This document shows positions 32,116 to 44,339 of a DNA stretch of 44,339 nucleotides, in pieces. The notes beneath the pieces were generated by a model. That model had not been told where the DNA came from. It saw only the letters and a program-made list of their open reading frames with translations, and searched no databases. The position numbers and the translations under genes are program-made. This DNA comes from Plakobranchus ocellatus (taxonomy: Eukaryota > Mollusca > Gastropoda > Plakobranchidae), in the NCBI GenBank assembly GCA_019648995.1, contig BLXT01003755.1, positions 95,894 to 140,232 of the forward strand, written 5' to 3'. Every line of letters starts with the position of its first letter. Position 1 is the first letter of the stretch.

Positions 32116-33599
32116 AATCTTAGTTTTTCCATAATACCTTAGAAAAACTGAAAATGAATTGTGCCATTATTTTACCCCGTTCTGTTGCCATTAGAATTGA
32201 AGTACACTTACAAATAAGAGGCACACAGGTAGATAACACAAAAGGCACTAGAGCTTTTTTAATACATTGATGATGATATGATTTAAATTTTCACAAATTG
32301 TTCATTGGATTTGGTTTGCAATAGGTAAAATGAGTATAATTTCAGGTATATTAAAGTTAACAAACATGCTGGAGACCATCTTTATTATGCAATGTGAAAG
32401 AGAACTATACATGTATTAATATATCGGCCATGGTAGCCTACCTCAAACCTGCACACAGTTGAAGAGAGCAGCTTATGTAATTTTATCATGGCTGAACTGT
32501 AAGAGAGGCTTTAGTCTCACAATACAAATGGGTGTTTTGGGAGATGTTTCATGTACATTGAATGAAACATTATGTGACCTGAGCAAATATTCAAAAAAGA
32601 GATAAAAATTAATGACATTCTTGCATTATTTTTTATATACAAACACTCATATAGATATGTGTTTCTGTAAAACATTTAAAAATTGCATAAAATTGGCACA
32701 TACAGGCAATAAAAATATTAGCTCTTAAAGATTCCAAATAAGGATTTTTTATCATACATGGTCTAATAATAGACATAGTCTGCTTTGTAGTGTTTGCTGA
32801 TCTTTTCAAAGCTGAGCCATGTATTGGGCTATTGAATGTGTTTAAGATGGGGTAAAAATAAAAGAGTAGGCGAACAAAGTGTGGATTATAACATACCCTT
32901 TTCAAAAGTCAGATTTAAAATTCATAAAATATGTCACCTCTTGACATTTACGAACAGCTTACATGGTGAAGCATTTTTTTCTGTCAGCTTTGCAATGGCA
33001 ATGACTACAGTAAAATTTGTTAACAGCAAGAACTCGTTTGCATCAAATTATCACATTATTAAAGGGCTGTCATTGTTGCCAAATATATCTGATTTTTTTT
33101 TTTTATTGAATGGAGCTGTAGTGAATGTGGACCATAGTCGCCGTAGTTTAGCAGTAGCACACTAGTGAACAAGGTGTAAGTTATAGAAACCTATACATTG
33201 ACTGCAATACTCCTCATTTAGTATTGTAGCCTCCAAATCAGTATTTGAAATAAACTAGCTGTTGGGTTAAAATAATTGAAGAGAAGGGAAGCTTGGTTTG
33301 ATGCCAGTCCAAATTCCATCCAATCACAGGACTGTAGTCTGTGTGGATCAAAGTTTCATCCAATCAGAAATTAAAAAAACTGTAATTTGTTTGGTAGCTT
33401 TGGCCCACTATTTAGGCAAGCAAGCACTAGGTGTCCCCCATGTTTTTTACAATTGGTAACAATTTGCATGTTGTCAAGAACTTGTGATTAGCTTACATTT
33501 GCCTACTCCCTCCCAATACTGTGAACAGTTTTTTGTTTAAGGCCTGAGAAAAAGCTGAGAAAAGGCACGATAGAGGCAAGTGTAAGTGGACATGAGGAT

Positions 33600-33760
33600 A
33601 AGATTAGAAGAATGCCAGGTGAAATTTTGGGGCAGGGCAACACAAGAGGCAGCTAAACAAATGAGGCTGAAAGAAAAGAGAACTCTTAGCTAAATGGATA
33701 GTGCCAATATCGGTAGACGTCTTGAGCAAGAAGCAAAGTGAAATAATTCAAGTCTACGTC
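33600..33760 (+). pseudogene. Possible decayed coding fragment, unidentified
   Basis: One + frame reads GRATREAAKQMRLKEKRTLS, a stop, then MDSANIGRRLEQEAK. The composition (charged, helix-forming, few stops) looks like old coding sequence, but I cannot name a family. It may be part of a transposon. Confidence 0.25.
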
Positions 33761-34162
33761 TTCAATTATGGTCCAGGCAGGCAGTTGGTGGTGTTCAACA
33801 TAATCTTACATCACATTGACTAGGTAAAGTTAAACATATTTATCCAAAGTGCATATTCTACTCAAGAGAATGTAGACTAGTCTGTATATCATCTGAATAG
33901 GCTCAGCTGTAGGGTTCATTGAGGAAAGTGCTGTTAACTTATTCACGCTTACCCTGCTAATGAGCAAAATTTCTCACTTGTTAATGAGGTTGGTTTTTTA
34001 GGTCTCACTATTCCTGTTATATTTAAAGGTTTAAATAAAAGAGTTAAAATTTTCTTTTTATTCAAGAGGTCCCAAGATTTCTTGCTTTGTTATTACTATT
34101 TTAGTGTTATGTTGATTCTGGACAACATGGGATTTCTCATTTTTTAGGAAAAGACATCTTAA

Positions 34163-34877
34163 CTCTTCATGCTCACACCAACGGAGCCACCGTTGATTGA
34201 ATAGGTTATGAATAGTCGGACCAACGGTGCCAGCGTTGCTTCCGCAACACACAGTTGGTCGCACCGACGGTCACAGCGTTGCTTGGTTTTGTAGAATATA
34301 ATCGCATCCAAACCACTTTTATAAAAGCGAAACTTTAATTGTACGAAAAGTTTAATCTTCCTACTTCCTTTTCCTACCATTCTTCCTATACTTTGGTGTT
34401 TTTTGAGTCTAAGCGCGGGCTGAAAGCACTCTAATCTTTTTTTTCTATCTGTGATGTGAAATCTTGTAGATCCAGTATATTATTATCCTAATTTCAGTGT
34501 TTTAGCTACTGATATCGATTTGTTTTTATTCAAATAGATTAGTTTTGCTATGAAATCGTTGCTATCATTAGATCTAGTCTATATCTAGACATATTTAGAT
34601 CTAAAATCTAGGTCAAGATGTATAAAATGTGATATAATTTCAATGTTATGTAGCTAAATTCACAAAAATTGTACAATAACAAAAATCACACACCTGTAAA
34701 GCACATTTATTCTTCTTTCCAATGATACCAATTTCAGCTCTGTATCTTACTTATGTCAAAAGTTATCAAAGTGTAGGTAACGCATAGCTAAATAAGGATA
34801 CAGTCTCATTTGAGCCTGTGACCGATGGTGGAAATGTTGTGTGGCCAAAGGGGGAAAAGGGCTGCGAGCATAAAGAG
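34163..34877. mobile_element. TTAA-flanked DNA element E5 (715 bp)
   Basis: TTAA at 34159-34162 and 34878-34881, with terminal inverted repeats CTCTTCATGCTC / GAGCATAAAGAG (11 of 12). Just inside the left end are three 43-bp-spaced units with CAACGG…CGTTG palindromic cores (34176, 34219, 34262). AGATCT-type words lie at 34569-34616. No transposase is encoded; the - strand open frames over the left end come from the repeat. Confidence 0.8.
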
Positions 34878-35125
34878 TTAATGAAGGCAAAAAAAAAAAA
34901 AAAAAACTTTTCTCACATCTGACTCAAGGCATTTATTTTAACCTTTGGGGCCCAATAAACAATTTTTGAATGGTTTTATTTTAACATAGAAGGTACTCAC
35001 CTCCTTCCAAATTTTGTGACACTAAATTTTATACAAACGATACTGGGTAAAACAAACAAAAAAATGAATAACAAATTTAACCTTAAGTAGTAACAGTAAC
35101 ATTCTTTTTAGTTTCAACATAAATA

Positions 35126-35145
35126 CATATATATATATATATATA
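35126..35145. repeat. (TA)n microsatellite
   Basis: About nine uninterrupted TA units. Confidence 0.9.
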
Positions 35146-35600
35146 CTTTGTGAGTTGTGACGCTTTAAAACAGGCTTTAAATCTGTCTATAGATATAAAT
35201 TACATAAAAGACAGTCATTGCATTTATATTCTGAGCTCTCACCGAATGGTATGTAGGCAAGTAATAGCATAAACTTTAGTAAATAAAGGTTTAAATACAT
35301 TAAATTTGAGCAATATTAAAAAAAAAAATTATTTATTAGTTTTTATTTGCAAGATGAGTATAATTGCAGTCTTAAATGTCCCATGTAAAACGAAGCATTT
35401 GAATGAAAGGGGAAGCAATTTTTCAGCTATTTATAAACAGACCCCTCAACTTGCACCCAAACACCAGTTTTACTGCTGTTTAGCTTGCCTAAATCAGCCA
35501 AGACTACAACTAGGCTCATTTGTGAGGCTGCCGTAAATAATACTGATAATCACTGAAGCAAGATGCAATCAGTACATATATTTAAAGAACTTTCTAAAGT

Positions 35601-35606
35601 TTTATT
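35601..35606 (-). promoter_or_regulatory. Candidate TTLL9 poly(A) signal
   Basis: AATAAA on the - strand, 55 bases downstream of the TTLL9 stop codon. The position fits a very short 3'UTR, though AT-rich sequence makes chance matches likely. Confidence 0.4.
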
Positions 35607-35660
35607 CATAAATAACAAATTGTCAAATGAAGCAAAGGTTGAGCTTCAGTGCTCTAGGTT

Positions 35661-43382
<7,722 letters not shown>

Positions 43383-43639
43383 CTAAAAGAAGACTATTTA
43401 AAGGAAAAATATTGTGTGTAAAGGAAAACTGCTGCTACCTATACCTAATGTCTGCATGAGAAATGAACTGCTTGAAAAACAGATATCAGGTGAGGCAGAA
43501 AAAATATGCCCAATTTCAGGGGTAGATAACTTTGTGTTACAGTTTGTATGTTTATGGGGTTCTCACCTAGCATTATTCTAATTGGAATTAAGTGTTTATG
43601 TAAAATTTCACTGATTTCTGTTTGCAGGTTCTGGGAAAG

Positions 43640-44339
43640 CTTGAGTTTAGGGACAGACATAGCAAAACTGTAATATCACAATGCAAAAATTATTTCCAGC
43701 CAAAGCCAACTGTGGTCAATCCATCTTGCTCAAGGACAGCCTTGAGTCTCTTTTTCACTCTGAGTGATGGATTTTCTGATTTATTAACTGGTAATCTGAT
43801 TCCAGCACTCTTGAATTTTTCATTTCAACTAATCTCTTGGAATTTTGCTTGTCTACCACAGAATACTTTTTTCATACAAGGAATCCCAAATTGAGTAGTC
43901 CATTGGATTTAAATTGGGTGATTGCAGGGGCCAGTCATTTTCTTCCTTTTTTTTTAAAGTAAATCTGGTGTATTATTCTGAAGATATGCTTGTGTGGAGA
44001 AACTAGAATGGAATTTTGCACCATCTTGTTAAAAAATGCAGTCATTTTCAGGATACAGATGCTTACAATCTGGCAAGAGTTTTCTTCAAGCAGACTGACA
44101 CAAACTTCAGAATTTTTTTTTGTTCTGTTAGTGTCTAGAAAGTGAATATCTGCTTTTCTATTCTAAGCATACCGGCAGAAACCACAACTTTGTGTGAAAA
44201 TCTTGAGGTTAGATAGTATAGTGGATTTGGTTAGCCATACACAAATTTATTTTGATGATTGTGTGCAACTTCTAAAGTGAAGTCTTTCTCATCATTGAAA
44301 ATGATGTGATACAGGTCATTAGTCTTCCTATGTTTTTTT
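43640..44339 (-). pseudogene. Mariner-superfamily (maT/DD37D-like) transposase relic, C-terminal part
   Basis: Read on - from the window end: FNDEKDFTLEVAHNHQNKFV (first catalytic Asp; 44301 downward), VVVSAGM, QDGAKFHSSFSTQAYLQN (second Asp), WPLQSPNLNPMDYSIWDSLY (third acidic residue, Asp) near 43900, and a tail RLKAVLEQDG. The spacing in intact relatives of this wording is D-37-D. Several stops and frameshifts are present. The N-terminal helix-turn-helix part lies beyond the window. It sits in the TTLL9 intron upstream of exon a, on the same strand. Confidence 0.85.

Larger units (their letters stand above)
25683..35600. other. Intergenic region between the MDP1 and TTLL9 3' ends
   Basis: The two genes are tail to tail. 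No host exon is recognised here. It contains LINE fragments E and F, TTAA elements E4 and E5, the 72-bp tandem duplication and a TA microsatellite. 27960-31380 and 32120-34160 show nothing else apart from possible poly(A) signals for MDP1 from about 29080. Confidence 0.6.

Noticed and set aside
43622..43894. 90-codon + strand frame
   Set aside because: Antisense to the mariner transposase relic, whose conserved blocks are on the - strand.

Overview
This is an AT-rich, intron-rich, transposon-dense eukaryotic sequence. The two host genes have animal-type short exons and large introns. The mix of LINE, maT/mariner-like and TTAA-type elements, and the scattered palindromic AGATCT/TCTAGA words, fit a lophotrochozoan, most likely a gastropod mollusc. 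The organism assignment is inference; the two genes are seen directly in the sequence.

Layout. Positions 1-6571 hold no recognisable host exon, only a (CTA)n microsatellite and one TTAA-flanked element. MDP1 (magnesium-dependent phosphatase 1, HAD superfamily) runs on the + strand from 6583 to 25682 in six coding exons. They encode a complete 169-residue protein with all four HAD motifs. Its 9.4-kb intron 2 is filled with LINE fragments on both strands, a decayed transposase of an invertebrate family, and TTAA elements nested inside two of the LINEs. The interval 25683-35660 is intergenic (MDP1 and TTLL9 are tail to tail) and carries LINE fragments, a 72-bp tandem duplication and two more TTAA elements. 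The last seven coding exons of TTLL9 (tubulin tyrosine ligase-like polyglutamylase) run on the - strand from 43325 down to 35661. The 5' part of TTLL9 lies outside the window. Its introns hold a degraded RTE-like LINE, a (GA)n tract, a 196-bp tandem duplication and, upstream of the first visible exon, a mariner-type transposase relic.

The two host genes have no obvious functional link: one is a small soluble phosphatase and the other a ciliary/flagellar tubulin-modifying enzyme. I found no operon-like or defence-like system. The most notable observations are two GC-AG introns in TTLL9, each supported by reading frame and protein alignment; a LINE reading frame that is restored exactly when a TTAA-flanked element is removed; and a set of five TTAA-flanked elements, one of which carries a 43-bp-period subterminal repeat with palindromic cores.
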